Assembly (NCBI GenBank): GCA_963817395.1
Contig: CAWFOC010000003.1
Span: 248,001-312,000 of the forward strand
From: CAWGYQ01 sp963817395
Lineage (GTDB): Bacteria > Acidobacteriota > Vicinamibacteria > Vicinamibacterales > CAVPJW01
Reading direction: 5' to 3'
DNA: 64,000 bases
Positions 37,643 through 46,428 of this stretch are shown piece after piece. The notes under the pieces are model-generated. The model did not search any database. It saw nothing but the letters and a program-made list of their open reading frames with translations, and was not told the DNA's origin. Position numbers and translations under genes: made by a program. Numbering within the stretch: position 1 is the first letter of the stretch; each line of letters opens with the position of its first letter.

Positions 37643-39180
37643 GCGAGGGGCACAATCTGGCCCGCCTGCACGTAGGCGTGCTCGTAGGCCATCAGGCCTG
37701 CCAGCGCCAGGGGCAGCGCGATGGCGCCGATCCAGGGCGCAAGCGCACCGGCGAGAGCCAGGCCCGCGCCGAGCTTGAGGTACCCGCCGAAGGTGCCACT
37801 CGTCAGCTCCCACCGCGCGAGCTTCGCATGCGCGGTGGGCTCTCCTGACACCGCCTCCACCATCACGAGCGCCAGATGCGCGAGACTGCTGACGCTCAGC
37901 AGCCAGGCAAGCGGCGCGACGGCCTGAGAATCGAGGACCAAGGCGACGCCCAGCATCACCGCCGCGCCGGCGACGAGCGCCTGCACGAGAAAGTGCGCAG
38001 GCAGAATCGCACTCTGCCAGAGGTCCCTGGCGCGCGCCTGAGCAAAGAGATACGCCGTATAGGCGGCGGTCATGGCGGCAAGCGGCACACCCATCACGGC
38101 GAGCCACTTGACGAGATCCGCTTCGTCCATCAGAGCCGCCGCAAGATGCACAAGAAGCAGCGCCGCATATCCGCCAATGATGAACGCGCCCCGCACGAGC
38201 CAGCTGCCCCACTGCGGGCGCGTGAAGATCAGGTAAAAGCGCTCGGGATGTTTGAGGTCCCAGATCAGCAGCCAACCCGTGACCGCGAGAAACGCGCCGG
38301 CCGCCATCGGAACGCCGAGCGTCCAGACCGGCGACCGCCACGACACGGTGCCAGTGAGCGCCAGCAGGACGATGGCCAGATACACGCCCGCGGCAATCGA
38401 CTTGGTCCACGTGTACAGGCTGACCTTCCAGCCCCAGGGGGCGGTGTGCGGGACGTCGTAGGCAAGGACGGCGGCAGCGGAGCTCATCGCAGGCCGCGGA
38501 TTGCCCGACGAAATCTGGCCGTGGTTCCTGTCGCCCTGCTCGCTCCACATGAACAGCCCGCCGGCAGGACGAAGCGCCGCCAGCGGGTCGAGCGTCACCG
38601 GGTCAGCTCCTTTGTAATAGAGCTTGGGCTCGGTCTTCTTCTCCGGACGGCGGACGGCGACGGCTTCGCCTGCCACGATCTGCGCCACTTTCGACTGCGG
38701 GTCGTTCAGATCGCCAATCAGGATGGACTCGGTGGGACACACGACGACACATGCGGGCTCGAGTCCGCTGTCGATTCGATGTGCGCAGAAATTGCACTTC
38801 TCGGCGGCCTGATCCTCAGGGTTGATAAAAATTGCGTCGTAGGGACACGCGGCAATGCACGCCTTGCAACCAATGCACACCGTCTTCACAAAATCCACGA
38901 TCCCGTCCGGACGCTTGTACATGGCCGTGGTCGGACACGCGGTGACGCACGGGGCGTCGTCGCACTGGTTGCAGCGTGTCACCTGAAAGGCGCGGCGCGT
39001 GTGGGGGAACACGCCGGCGTCCACATACTTCACGTAGGTGCGGTTGACCGACAGTGGCACCTCGTTCTCGGACTTGCAGGCGGTGCTGCAGGCGTGGCAA
39101 CCGATGCAGGAGGTCTGATCGATGAGCTTGGCCCATTTCGTGGGCCGCCGTGTCTCGGGCGCGGCAGGCGACGGGCTCAT
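37639..39180 (-). CDS. Fused 4Fe-4S ferredoxin (PsrB/NrfC-like) and NrfD/PsrC-like membrane subunit
   Basis: 513 residues. Residues 1-190 are a 16-Cys, four-cluster ferredoxin: CIGCHACSTAC, RCNQCDDAPCVTACP, CIGCKACIAACPYDA, then KCNFCAHRI and PACVVVCP. A linker leads to an NrfD domain with 8-9 membrane segments (from SLYTWTKSIAAGVYLAIVL to the C-terminus), which exchanges quinol/quinone. In Psr, Nrf and Ttr complexes these are separate proteins; here they are one chain. No signal peptide precedes the cluster domain, which fits a cytoplasmic orientation. The ATG at 39180 is preferred over 39198. Confidence 0.85.
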   Translation of the reverse strand: MSPSPAAPETRRPTKWAKLIDQTSCIGCHACSTACKSENEVPLSVNRTYVKYVDAGVFPHTRRAFQVTRCNQCDDAPCVTACPTTAMYKRPDGIVDFVKTVCIGCKACIAACPYDAIFINPEDQAAEKCNFCAHRIDSGLEPACVVVCPTESILIGDLNDPQSKVAQIVAGEAVAVRRPEKKTEPKLYYKGADPVTLDPLAALRPAGGLFMWSEQGDRNHGQISSGNPRPAMSSAAAVLAYDVPHTAPWGWKVSLYTWTKSIAAGVYLAIVLLALTGTVSWRSPVWTLGVPMAAGAFLAVTGWLLIWDLKHPERFYLIFTRPQWGSWLVRGAFIIGGYAALLLVHLAAALMDEADLVKWLAVMGVPLAAMTAAYTAYLFAQARARDLWQSAILPAHFLVQALVAGAAVMLGVALVLDSQAVAPLAWLLSVSSLAHLALVMVEAVSGEPTAHAKLARWELTSGTFGGYLKLGAGLALAGALAPWIGAIALPLALAGLMAYEHAYVQAGQIVPLA

Positions 39181-39252
39181 CGCGCGGAGTGCTGGCAACC
39201 GGCCATCGGCGCGAGTCTAGTCGTAATCGCGCGAGGGCTCAACCGGCCGTGC

Positions 39253-39536
39253 TTACGTCAGCAACCAGCTTCCGAGGAGAACCAGCAGAACCGACGCCGT
39301 CAGTATCAGAAACATCCAGTCCCGGTTCACGACGTAATCGACCATGGCCACGAGGACGCGAACGATTGGCGTGGCCATCAACGTCACCAGGCCGGCGTTC
39401 AGAAGAAGCAGCGCCGCAGTGGCGTGCCCGGCGAGCGTGAGGACGAGGCCGACGGCGAGGAGTGCCGTGCTCAGAATCGATCCCACGCCGAGGACTCGCC
39501 CGAGGCTTCGCTCGAGTCGATTGGAGTCGCCGTCAT
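39253..39536 (-). CDS. DUF1634 membrane protein, frameshift near 39520
   Basis: About 94 residues with three hydrophobic segments (LSTALLAVGLVLTLAG, IVRVLVAMVDYVV, FLILTASVLLVLLGSWLL). The natural start is probably the ATG at 39536 overlapping the TauE stop (ATGA): reading from there and shifting one base near 39520 gives RLERSLGRVLGVGSIL, the usual DUF1634 N-terminus. DUF1634 genes usually accompany TauE/SafE permeases, as here. Function is unknown, possibly an auxiliary exporter subunit. Confidence 0.75.
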
Positions 39537-40363
39537 GCGGCCCTCAGAAGCATCAGCGCGGACACGACGAAGAGCACAATCGCCATCAACAGCTTGAGCC
39601 ATCGCGCCGACGCCCGCGACGCAATCCGCAGTCCGGCCCATGAGCCAGCGTGCACGCCAAGCACGGCGGCGGCTGCCAGCTCGGGCGCAATCTGGTTGCG
39701 CCCGTAGTAGATCAGCACGCCGGAGGTTGCCGTGACACCAATCATGAACGCGCTGGTAGCGGCCGCGGCCCGCAGCGGCACTCCGCACCACGCGTTCAGG
39801 ACGGGCACCTTCACCGTACCGCCCCCGATGCCGAGGAGCGTCGAGATGTTGCCGGCCACGAACGATGCGCCGAGTGCTGCGGGCAGCCGCTTCACCTGAT
39901 ACGACACGACGCGGCCACTCTCCTCCTCGTAGTAGCGGCCGCCCAGCCGTCCGGGATGTGCGTCCGGATCCAGAATCACGTTGCGGCGCCCGAGACGTCC
40001 GAGCATCGTCAGGCCAGACGCCGCAGTGACGGCGGCAAAGAGCGTATAGAGGACGGCGGGCGGGAAGAGTCGCGACGTCAGGCCGCCCACGAGGCCGCCG
40101 GCAGCCGTCGCAACCTCGAGCACCATCCCCAGTCGCAGGTTGATCAGCTGGCGGCCCGCGGTGCCGGCCGACACGGCGCTCGACGTCGCAATGACGGTGC
40201 ACAAACTGATGGGGATCGCGTATTGAATCGGAACGTCCAGGACGAGCGTGAGGAACGGCACGAGAAAGACGCCGCCTCCGATCCCGAGCAGGGCGCCGAC
40301 CCCGCCGGCAACGGCGCCCAGCAGGACGATTAAGAGGACGAGACCGGGCGTAACGATCGGCAT
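39533..40363 (-). CDS. TauE/SafE-family sulfite/anion exporter
   Basis: 276 residues, seven to eight membrane segments. The duplicated family motif is visible: GGVGALLGIGGGVFLVP near the N-terminus and AGNISTLLGIGGGTVKVP in the second half. It exports sulfite, sulfoacetate or related anions across the inner membrane. It is encoded between a thiosulfate sulfurtransferase and DUF1634 on the same strand, which supports a role in removing sulfite made by sulfur metabolism. Confidence 0.9.
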   Translation of the reverse strand: MPIVTPGLVLLIVLLGAVAGGVGALLGIGGGVFLVPFLTLVLDVPIQYAIPISLCTVIATSSAVSAGTAGRQLINLRLGMVLEVATAAGGLVGGLTSRLFPPAVLYTLFAAVTAASGLTMLGRLGRRNVILDPDAHPGRLGGRYYEEESGRVVSYQVKRLPAALGASFVAGNISTLLGIGGGTVKVPVLNAWCGVPLRAAAATSAFMIGVTATSGVLIYYGRNQIAPELAAAAVLGVHAGSWAGLRIASRASARWLKLLMAIVLFVVSALMLLRAA

Positions 40364-40441
40364 CGGCTCGAGGGGCGCCGGATCGGGCAGGTCTTTCTGG
40401 CAAGAGGCGCCTCGGGCCGCATCGGCGATGCTCGTGGGTGT

Positions 40442-41289
40442 CTACGGCTTTTCCACGGGAGCGCCAACCAGGTTGCCCCATTCTGTCCATGAACCATCGT
40501 AGTTCTTCACATCTGGCAGTCCGAGCGAGGTACTTGAGCACGAACCAGGTGTGGCTCGAACGCTCGCCGATGCGGCAATAGGCGATGACCGGCCGATCGG
40601 ACGCCATCCCCTGCGTGCCATAGAGCTGCTTCAGTTCCTCGGCACTCTTGAACGTCCCGTCGTCGTTGCACGCCTTTGCCCAGGGCACGTTCTTCGCTCC
40701 CGGGATGTGGCCGCCCCGCTGACAGGTCTCCGGGAGGCCCGGCGGCGCGAGAATCTCGCCGGTGAACTCCTGTGGACCGCGGACGTCGATGAGCACCGTT
40801 CGCTGATCGTTCATGGCCCGCTGAACATCGGGCAGAAACGCGCGAAGCGCCATGTTGGCCGGAGCGGCTTTGTAGGATGTCCGAGCAGGGCTCGGCACGT
40901 CGGTCGTCAGCTCACGGCCTTCCTCGAGCCATTTCTTCCGTCCACCGTCCATGATGCGCACGTCGGCGTGGCCGTAGATCTTGAGCTGCCAGAATGCCCA
41001 CGCGGCGAACCAGTTGTTGTTGTCGCCGTAGAGCACCACGGTGGTGTCGTTGTCGATGCCCGAACGACTGAGCAGCTCTTCGAGCCTGCCGGGCGGCACG
41101 ATGTCGCGGACGACGGTGTCGCAGAGCTCGGTGGTCCAGTTCCAGCCGCACGCGTCGGGTATATGACCCTCGGAGTACGCGCTGGTGTCGACATCGACCT
41201 CCACGACCCGAACATTCGGGTCGGCATGGTGCTGCAGGACCCACTCGGTGCTCACGATCACTTCGGGCGTGCGCGTACGCCTGTGACAT
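40442..41289 (-). CDS. Thiosulfate sulfurtransferase (two-domain rhodanese), frameshifted at both ends
   Basis: About 282 residues. An inactive N-terminal rhodanese domain (VSTEWVLQHHADPNVRVVEVD) is followed by an active one with the catalytic loop YCRIGERSSHTW, whose Cys carries the persulfide. Two indels are inferred. Near 41270 the ATG at 41289 with MSQAYAH joins PEVIVSTEWV. Near 40525 the C-terminus becomes LPDVKNYDGSWTEWGNLVG with a stop at 40442, the conserved rhodanese end. It transfers sulfane sulfur from thiosulfate to acceptors. It is the first gene of the six-gene minus-strand sulfur operon that ends with torD. Confidence 0.85.
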
Positions 41290-41403
41290 TCGGAAACCCT
41301 TTCGGCGCCGACCTTTTGGTGCCGCAAACGGCACATGCTACGCTGGAGATGACTCACGCGCAAATGATTCGACGCGGATTGCCACGAGTGGCAGGGAGTG
41401 GCC

Positions 41404-42528
41404 ATGGCGATAGCTGAAGTCACGGTCGACGAGCTCCGACGGGCCCTCGACGAGCACCAGCCGTTGACGGTTGTGGACATCAGGCCTGCCGTCGATCGCG
41501 CCGAGTGGATCATTCCCGGCAGCCGGCACGTCGACGCGTACGTGGACCTGAAGCGCGGCGACAACCGATCGCTGGCCGAGGGCGTCGCCGGGATTCCGCG
41601 CGATCGACCGGTCGTGACCGTCTGCGCGCGAGGGAACACCAGTCTCCTGGCCGCGAGGGCGCTGGACTCGCTCGGGTTCGAAGCCTTCTCCTTGCGTGGC
41701 GGCATGACGGCCTGGACCAACGCCTGGAACACGGCCGTCGTGCCCTGCCCGCACCGCCGCGACCTGGACATCGTCCAGGTGCGCCGAACCGGCAAGGGAT
41801 GTCTCTCGTACCTCATCGCGTCGAAGGAAGAAGCCGCAGTGGTCGATCCCTCACTCGACGCCGCGGTGTATTCGACGCTGGCGGCACGCCGTGGATGGCG
41901 GATCGTCGCCGTGTTCGACACGCACGTGCACGCCGATCACGTGAGCCATGCCTACCAGCTCGCCGACGCCGCCCGCGCGCCCATCTATCTTCCCGCGACC
42001 GACCGTGTCAGCCGTCCTTTCACATCGCTCGGTGACGGCGACCGCGTGCGGATCGGCGACGTGTCTCTCTCGGCGCTCCGCACGCCCGGACACACACGGG
42101 AGAGCACGTGTCTGCTGGTCGAGGACGCGGCGCTCTGCACCGGCGACACGTTGTTCCTCGCGAGCGTCGGCCGGCCCGATCTCGAAGCGAGCGGCGAAGA
42201 ATCGCGCGCGCGCGCGCGGCTGCTGTATCAGTCGCTCGCCGAACGAGTTCTGCGGCTCGCCGATTCGTTGATGGTGCTGCCGGGCCACGCGAGCGTTCCG
42301 CTGCCTTTCGACGGCGAGCCCCATGCTGCGACACTCGCCGCGGTCCGGACGGCGGTGTCGCTGACTGCGCTGGACGAAGAGGCCTTTGTCGCCGCCGTGC
42401 TCGCGCACATTCCGGCGACGCCGCCGAACCACCATCGAATCGTCCAGATCAACGAAGGCAAGGAACCCTGGCCGGGTGACATGCGACAGCTGGAGGCCGG
42501 AGCCAACCGCTGCGCCGTCAGCATGTAG
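41404..42528 (+). CDS. Rhodanese-persulfide dioxygenase (ETHE1-like) fusion
   Basis: 374 residues. Residues 1-110 form a rhodanese domain with active Cys74 (VCARGNTSL). From about 120 a metallo-beta-lactamase-fold dioxygenase follows, with THVHADH (His174, His176, Asp178, His179), a GHTRES metal His and GDTLF. Persulfide dioxygenases oxidise glutathione or other low-molecular persulfides to sulfite, which the TauE-type exporter could remove. In the better-known fusions the dioxygenase comes first; here rhodanese is N-terminal. It is divergent from the sulfur operon with a 114-base gap that probably holds both promoters. Confidence 0.88.
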   Translation: MAIAEVTVDELRRALDEHQPLTVVDIRPAVDRAEWIIPGSRHVDAYVDLKRGDNRSLAEGVAGIPRDRPVVTVCARGNTSLLAARALDSLGFEAFSLRGGMTAWTNAWNTAVVPCPHRRDLDIVQVRRTGKGCLSYLIASKEEAAVVDPSLDAAVYSTLAARRGWRIVAVFDTHVHADHVSHAYQLADAARAPIYLPATDRVSRPFTSLGDGDRVRIGDVSLSALRTPGHTRESTCLLVEDAALCTGDTLFLASVGRPDLEASGEESRARARLLYQSLAERVLRLADSLMVLPGHASVPLPFDGEPHAATLAAVRTAVSLTALDEEAFVAAVLAHIPATPPNHHRIVQINEGKEPWPGDMRQLEAGANRCAVSM

Positions 42529-42540
42529 CACGAGACGCCG

Positions 42541-43471
42541 TCAGCGGACGGGCCCGTGTTCGTAGGGTTTCAGGAGCGCGTAGAGCGTGGACATGATGGG
42601 CGTCGGCACGCCGGCGCTCTGGCCGCGCCGCATCACGGATCCTTGCAGCGCCTCGACCTCGATCGGCTTGCCTTGCTGAAGGTCGATCAGCAGCGATGAA
42701 CGGGTTTCCCCTGGCAGCGCGTCGAGATAGCGAACGAGGCTGGCAGCCAGCTCCTCGGGCAGACTCACCCCCTCCGCCCGGCCCACCTGCTCGACCTCGC
42801 GCGCAGCTTCGAGGATCGCACGACGAATCGTTGGCTCCGCCTCGGAGCGGACCGATCGGCAGCCTGGCGGCGCCCGTGAATCCGGCAAAGGGCGCCAGGT
42901 ACACGAACTTTTCCCAGAGCGGGCTGCGGGCGTCGGCGACGGCTTCGGCGAGGATATCGGCAGAAGTCATCGCCTCGCAGATCGACCGCACGCGCGGCGA
43001 GACACGAGACCGATCGCCGAACACCTCACCGAAGACGATGCGCCGATGCGTGCCCGTCTGCACGATCAACCCCGGCGCCTCGAGGGCCGTCGCCACGTAG
43101 GTGGCGCCGGCAATCGTCGCGCTCTCGCCGACGGCGCGGGCGATCTGGTCGGCGCTGTCGACGCCGTTCTGCAGCGTCAGCACGCTCGTCGCGCTGCCGA
43201 CGAGCGACGAGAGCATCGGAATGGCTTCGTCGTTCGAGTAGCTCTTGACGGCAAAGATCACGACGTCGACGACGCCGACGCGCGAAGTGTCGGATTCGGC
43301 CGGGGCCTGCACCGTGAAGTCGCCGAGCGGGCTCTGAACGGCGAGCCCACGGGTGCGAATGGCCGTGAGGTGTTCGCCACGCGCGACGAACGTGACGTCG
43401 TGTCCATGCTGCGCAAGCTTGGCGCCGTAGTACCCGCCAACCGCTCCGGATCCGACGATCGCGAATTTCAT
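42541..43471 (-). CDS. 2-dehydropantoate 2-reductase-like (ApbA/PanE), frameshift near 42855
   Basis: About 310 residues. The N-terminal Rossmann motif VGSGAVGGYYGAKLAQHG, the AVKSYSND segment with its Lys and the LQNGVDS motif are seen. The C-terminal helical domain continues in a second frame after a one-base shift, with LYALLKPYEHG at the end and KPIEVEALQGSVMRRG, a conserved ApbA feature. It reduces ketopantoate to pantoate with NADPH, or a related 2-oxoacid. No other pantothenate genes are adjacent, so the role could differ. Confidence 0.8.
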
Positions 43472-43510
43472 GGACAGGACTCCCAGACTCGGGGCGAGCG
43501 CAGTCCGTCT

Positions 43511-44932
43511 CTAAGCCGGGTTCGTCCTCGTCCAGTACCAGTACGCCGGCAGGCCGAGCGCCACGAGGCCAAGACCGGCGATGGATTCCACCGGCCGCTC
43601 GACGAGCGTGTTGAACACCAGCAGCACCGATCCCAGCACGAACACGGCCGGCACGAAAGGATATCCCCAGGTGCGGTATGGACGCGGCGCATCGGGCATG
43701 GTCCGGCGCAGCTTGAAGATGGCGAGGCCGCCGAGCACGCCAAACAGCACCGACGCGAAGGTCACATACGTGAAGAGCTCCTCGTAGCTCCCGCTGAGCG
43801 TCAGCAGAATCGACCACACCGTCGTGATGACGATGGCGATGTGCGGCGTGCGGTACTGCGGATGGACGCGGCTCGCGGCATGGAAGAAGACGCCGTTGGC
43901 GGCCATCGCGTAGCAGACGCGCGAAGACGCCAGCACGCCGGCCGCGTTGCAGCCGAGCGTCGAGACCATGACCGTCGCCGCCACGATGGTTGCGCCGCGA
44001 TCGCCGATGAGCACCGTGACCGCGCGCTCGGCGATGCGGACGACACCGCTCATCTCGTCGATGGTCAGCGCGACGAAGTAGGACAGGTTGACGACAAGAT
44101 AGATGGCCGTCAACGCGAGCACGCCGACGACCAGGGCTCTCGGGACATTGCGCGCGGCGTCCTTGATCTCGCCGGCGGCAAACGTCACGTAGTACCAACC
44201 CTCGTAGGCCCACATCACGGCAATCATCGCCACGCCGAAGGCTGCCGCCGGACGGGGCACGTCCGGCACAATCGGCACGAACTGCGGCTCGACGCGAAAC
44301 GCCACCAACGCGAGAACGGGCAGTGCGGCAAGGGCGAGCACCTTGAGCACCGTCAGAAATGCCTGCACGGCGTTGCCGGTGCGGACGCCAACGTAGTTGA
44401 CGGCACCCAGCACGCTGACTGACAGGGCGGCGACGATCTGCCCGGCCGAGATCGACAGGACTCCCCAAGGCAGCGGAACGGCGGCGATTTGCCTGTCAGT
44501 GCCCAGTGAGGGGACGAAATACCCGAAGTACTCGGCGAATCCAACCGCCACCGCGGCCACGCTGCCCGTGAGCACGACCGTGACGCCGGCCCAGCCGAAC
44601 AGGAATCCCCACAACGGGCCCCAGGCTTCTTCGAGAAAGACGTAGAGCCCGCCCGACCGGGGAAACATCGAGCCCATCTCGGCGTAGGTCAGCCCGCCGG
44701 CCAACGCGATCACGCCCCCCGCCGCCCAAGCCGCCAGGATGAGCGTCGTCGAGGGCAGGCGCTCGGCCATGATGCCGGTCGTCAGGAAGATCGCCGATCC
44801 AATCACGCTGCCCATGACGAGCAGGGTGGCGCCCGTCAGTCCGATGCCCTTGATCAAGGCCGCATCGCGATCGGCCACACGCCCGCGTGGAAGGGCCGCA
44901 CGCTCGAGACCGGGAGCAGTCGAAGACGTCAT
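43511..44932 (-). CDS. APC-superfamily amino acid permease
   Basis: 473 residues with about 12 membrane segments. The first helix carries the APC signature GSVIGSAIFLTTG, followed by AGGLTYAEMGSMFPRSGGLYVFL. It imports an amino acid or polyamine across the inner membrane by proton symport or exchange. Its ATG overlaps the stop of the preceding APC gene by 4 bp, so the two permeases are co-translated. The substrate is unknown; neighbouring aminotransferases and an aldehyde dehydrogenase suggest amines or amino acids. Confidence 0.9.
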   Translation of the reverse strand: MTSSTAPGLERAALPRGRVADRDAALIKGIGLTGATLLVMGSVIGSAIFLTTGIMAERLPSTTLILAAWAAGGVIALAGGLTYAEMGSMFPRSGGLYVFLEEAWGPLWGFLFGWAGVTVVLTGSVAAVAVGFAEYFGYFVPSLGTDRQIAAVPLPWGVLSISAGQIVAALSVSVLGAVNYVGVRTGNAVQAFLTVLKVLALAALPVLALVAFRVEPQFVPIVPDVPRPAAAFGVAMIAVMWAYEGWYYVTFAAGEIKDAARNVPRALVVGVLALTAIYLVVNLSYFVALTIDEMSGVVRIAERAVTVLIGDRGATIVAATVMVSTLGCNAAGVLASSRVCYAMAANGVFFHAASRVHPQYRTPHIAIVITTVWSILLTLSGSYEELFTYVTFASVLFGVLGGLAIFKLRRTMPDAPRPYRTWGYPFVPAVFVLGSVLLVFNTLVERPVESIAGLGLVALGLPAYWYWTRTNPA

Positions 44933-46287
44933 CGTTCTCCTCGGCGGGAGCGTGTCTGATAGTAGAGAAAGAATCCGATGGCCGTCGGCACCAGACAGCC
45001 CAGCAACATCTTGATCTCGAAGACCGCCACGCTGTCGACGTCTCCCGTTGGAATGAAGGCGGATCCGATTCCAAAGAGCGTCGTGGCCAGACCGAGCAAG
45101 CCCGCGACGCGCGACCCGAAGCCCTCGCCTTCGAGGAGCATCAGGCCCAAAAACATGTAGGCGAAGGGTACGAGCTGCAGAACGACCCCCGCTTTGAGCA
45201 GCACCTGATAGGCCTCGAGTACCGACGACCCGATGAGCGTCAGCACGATGAAGGCCGCTGCCAGGACCGCGTAAGCGCCCAGGGCGACGTACGGCGATCC
45301 CCATCGGGGATGGACACGAGCCAGCACGGCAGGCAAATGACCTTCCACGCCCGCGACAAACGGAATTCGTGCCGATCCGGCGAACCACGCGGCCGCACCG
45401 CCCGCAATGGCCACCGCCAGCGTCAGCGCCACGGGCAGTATGACCCACTCGGCTCCGGCCCGCGACGCGCCGCTATCGACGGCCTGCATGACCCCCTGGA
45501 TGGTCCCCATCTCGGAAATCGGCACCAGCGTCTGCATCGCCAGCGTGACGAATACGTAGAACGCCAACGAGACCCCACCAGCCAGAGCGATGGCCCGAGG
45601 CAGATCGCGACCGGGATTCTCGATCTCGTCTCCCATCGTGGAGGCCAGTTCGATGCCGATGAACGCGAAGCACATCACGCTGAATGCCGAGAGGGTCTGC
45701 CATCCGAGTCCCGTTGCGAGGGGCGTCTCGGCGCCAACCCCTTCGACATGCGCGGAGAAGCCGGCGGCAAGGATGAGTACGGCCGTCGCTCCGGCGGCGA
45801 TGGCTCCCACGTTCTGCACCCACTTGCCCACCGCCAGACCTCGGATGTTTGCGGCGGTGGCAATGGCCAGCCACCCGAACGCCACGAGCGACACGAACCA
45901 CTTCTCGTCGACGAGACCGGCCCAGCGCGGACCGCCCGCGTAGGCCAGCACGCCGGCGACATACACGAGCTGCATGGGCAGGTAGAAGAGATTGTTCGCC
46001 CAGTAGCACCAACCCGCGAAGAATCCGTGCGTCTCGCCGAACTGCCGGCGAGTCCACAGATACATGCCGCCTTCACCCGGATAGCGCCGCGCGTACGCCA
46101 GAACGGCGATCGCCTCGGGAATGAAGAACGTGATGAAGGCGAGCACCCACAACACCACCGTGACGCGGCCGAACACCGCAACCGGTGGAATGAAGCTCAG
46201 ATTGACGATGGCAGCGACCTTGAGGAGCACCAGGTCGCTCAATCGGAGCGTGCGGGGCAGGCTCGAATGCCCGGCGGCGATCGACAC
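44929..46287 (-). CDS. APC-family amino acid permease
   Basis: 452 residues, about 12 membrane segments. It starts with LRLSDLVLLKVAAIVNLSF, then EAIAVLAYARRYPGEGGMYLWTR, an APC-type substrate and gating region, and MCFAFIGIELASTMGDEIENPGRDLP, typical of amino acid transporters. It differs clearly from the overlapping downstream permease, so this is not a recent duplication. First gene of the two-permease unit. Confidence 0.88.
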   Translation of the reverse strand: MSIAAGHSSLPRTLRLSDLVLLKVAAIVNLSFIPPVAVFGRVTVVLWVLAFITFFIPEAIAVLAYARRYPGEGGMYLWTRRQFGETHGFFAGWCYWANNLFYLPMQLVYVAGVLAYAGGPRWAGLVDEKWFVSLVAFGWLAIATAANIRGLAVGKWVQNVGAIAAGATAVLILAAGFSAHVEGVGAETPLATGLGWQTLSAFSVMCFAFIGIELASTMGDEIENPGRDLPRAIALAGGVSLAFYVFVTLAMQTLVPISEMGTIQGVMQAVDSGASRAGAEWVILPVALTLAVAIAGGAAAWFAGSARIPFVAGVEGHLPAVLARVHPRWGSPYVALGAYAVLAAAFIVLTLIGSSVLEAYQVLLKAGVVLQLVPFAYMFLGLMLLEGEGFGSRVAGLLGLATTLFGIGSAFIPTGDVDSVAVFEIKMLLGCLVPTAIGFFLYYQTRSRRGER

Positions 46288-46428
46288 GGGCGGATTATCA
46301 CACGGCCTTCGAAGGAAACGGGCCGATTCGGCGCCGGTTTCGGCTCACTCGACCGTTCGGACGGCGTGCTAAAATCGCGCTGCGGGCTTGGTCACCTCTG
46401 ATGCTGGTGCCGCTCGCGCGGGGGTCTC

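Noticed and set aside
37876..39597. A 573-codon plus-strand frame
   Set aside because: It is entirely antisense to the ferredoxin-NrfD fusion and DUF1634, with low-complexity Arg/His/Asp composition.
39471..41921. An 816-codon minus-strand frame covering the rhodanese and TauE regions
   Set aside because: Only the central ~240 codons are rhodanese; the ends are antisense or out-of-frame reading of the dioxygenase fusion and TauE.
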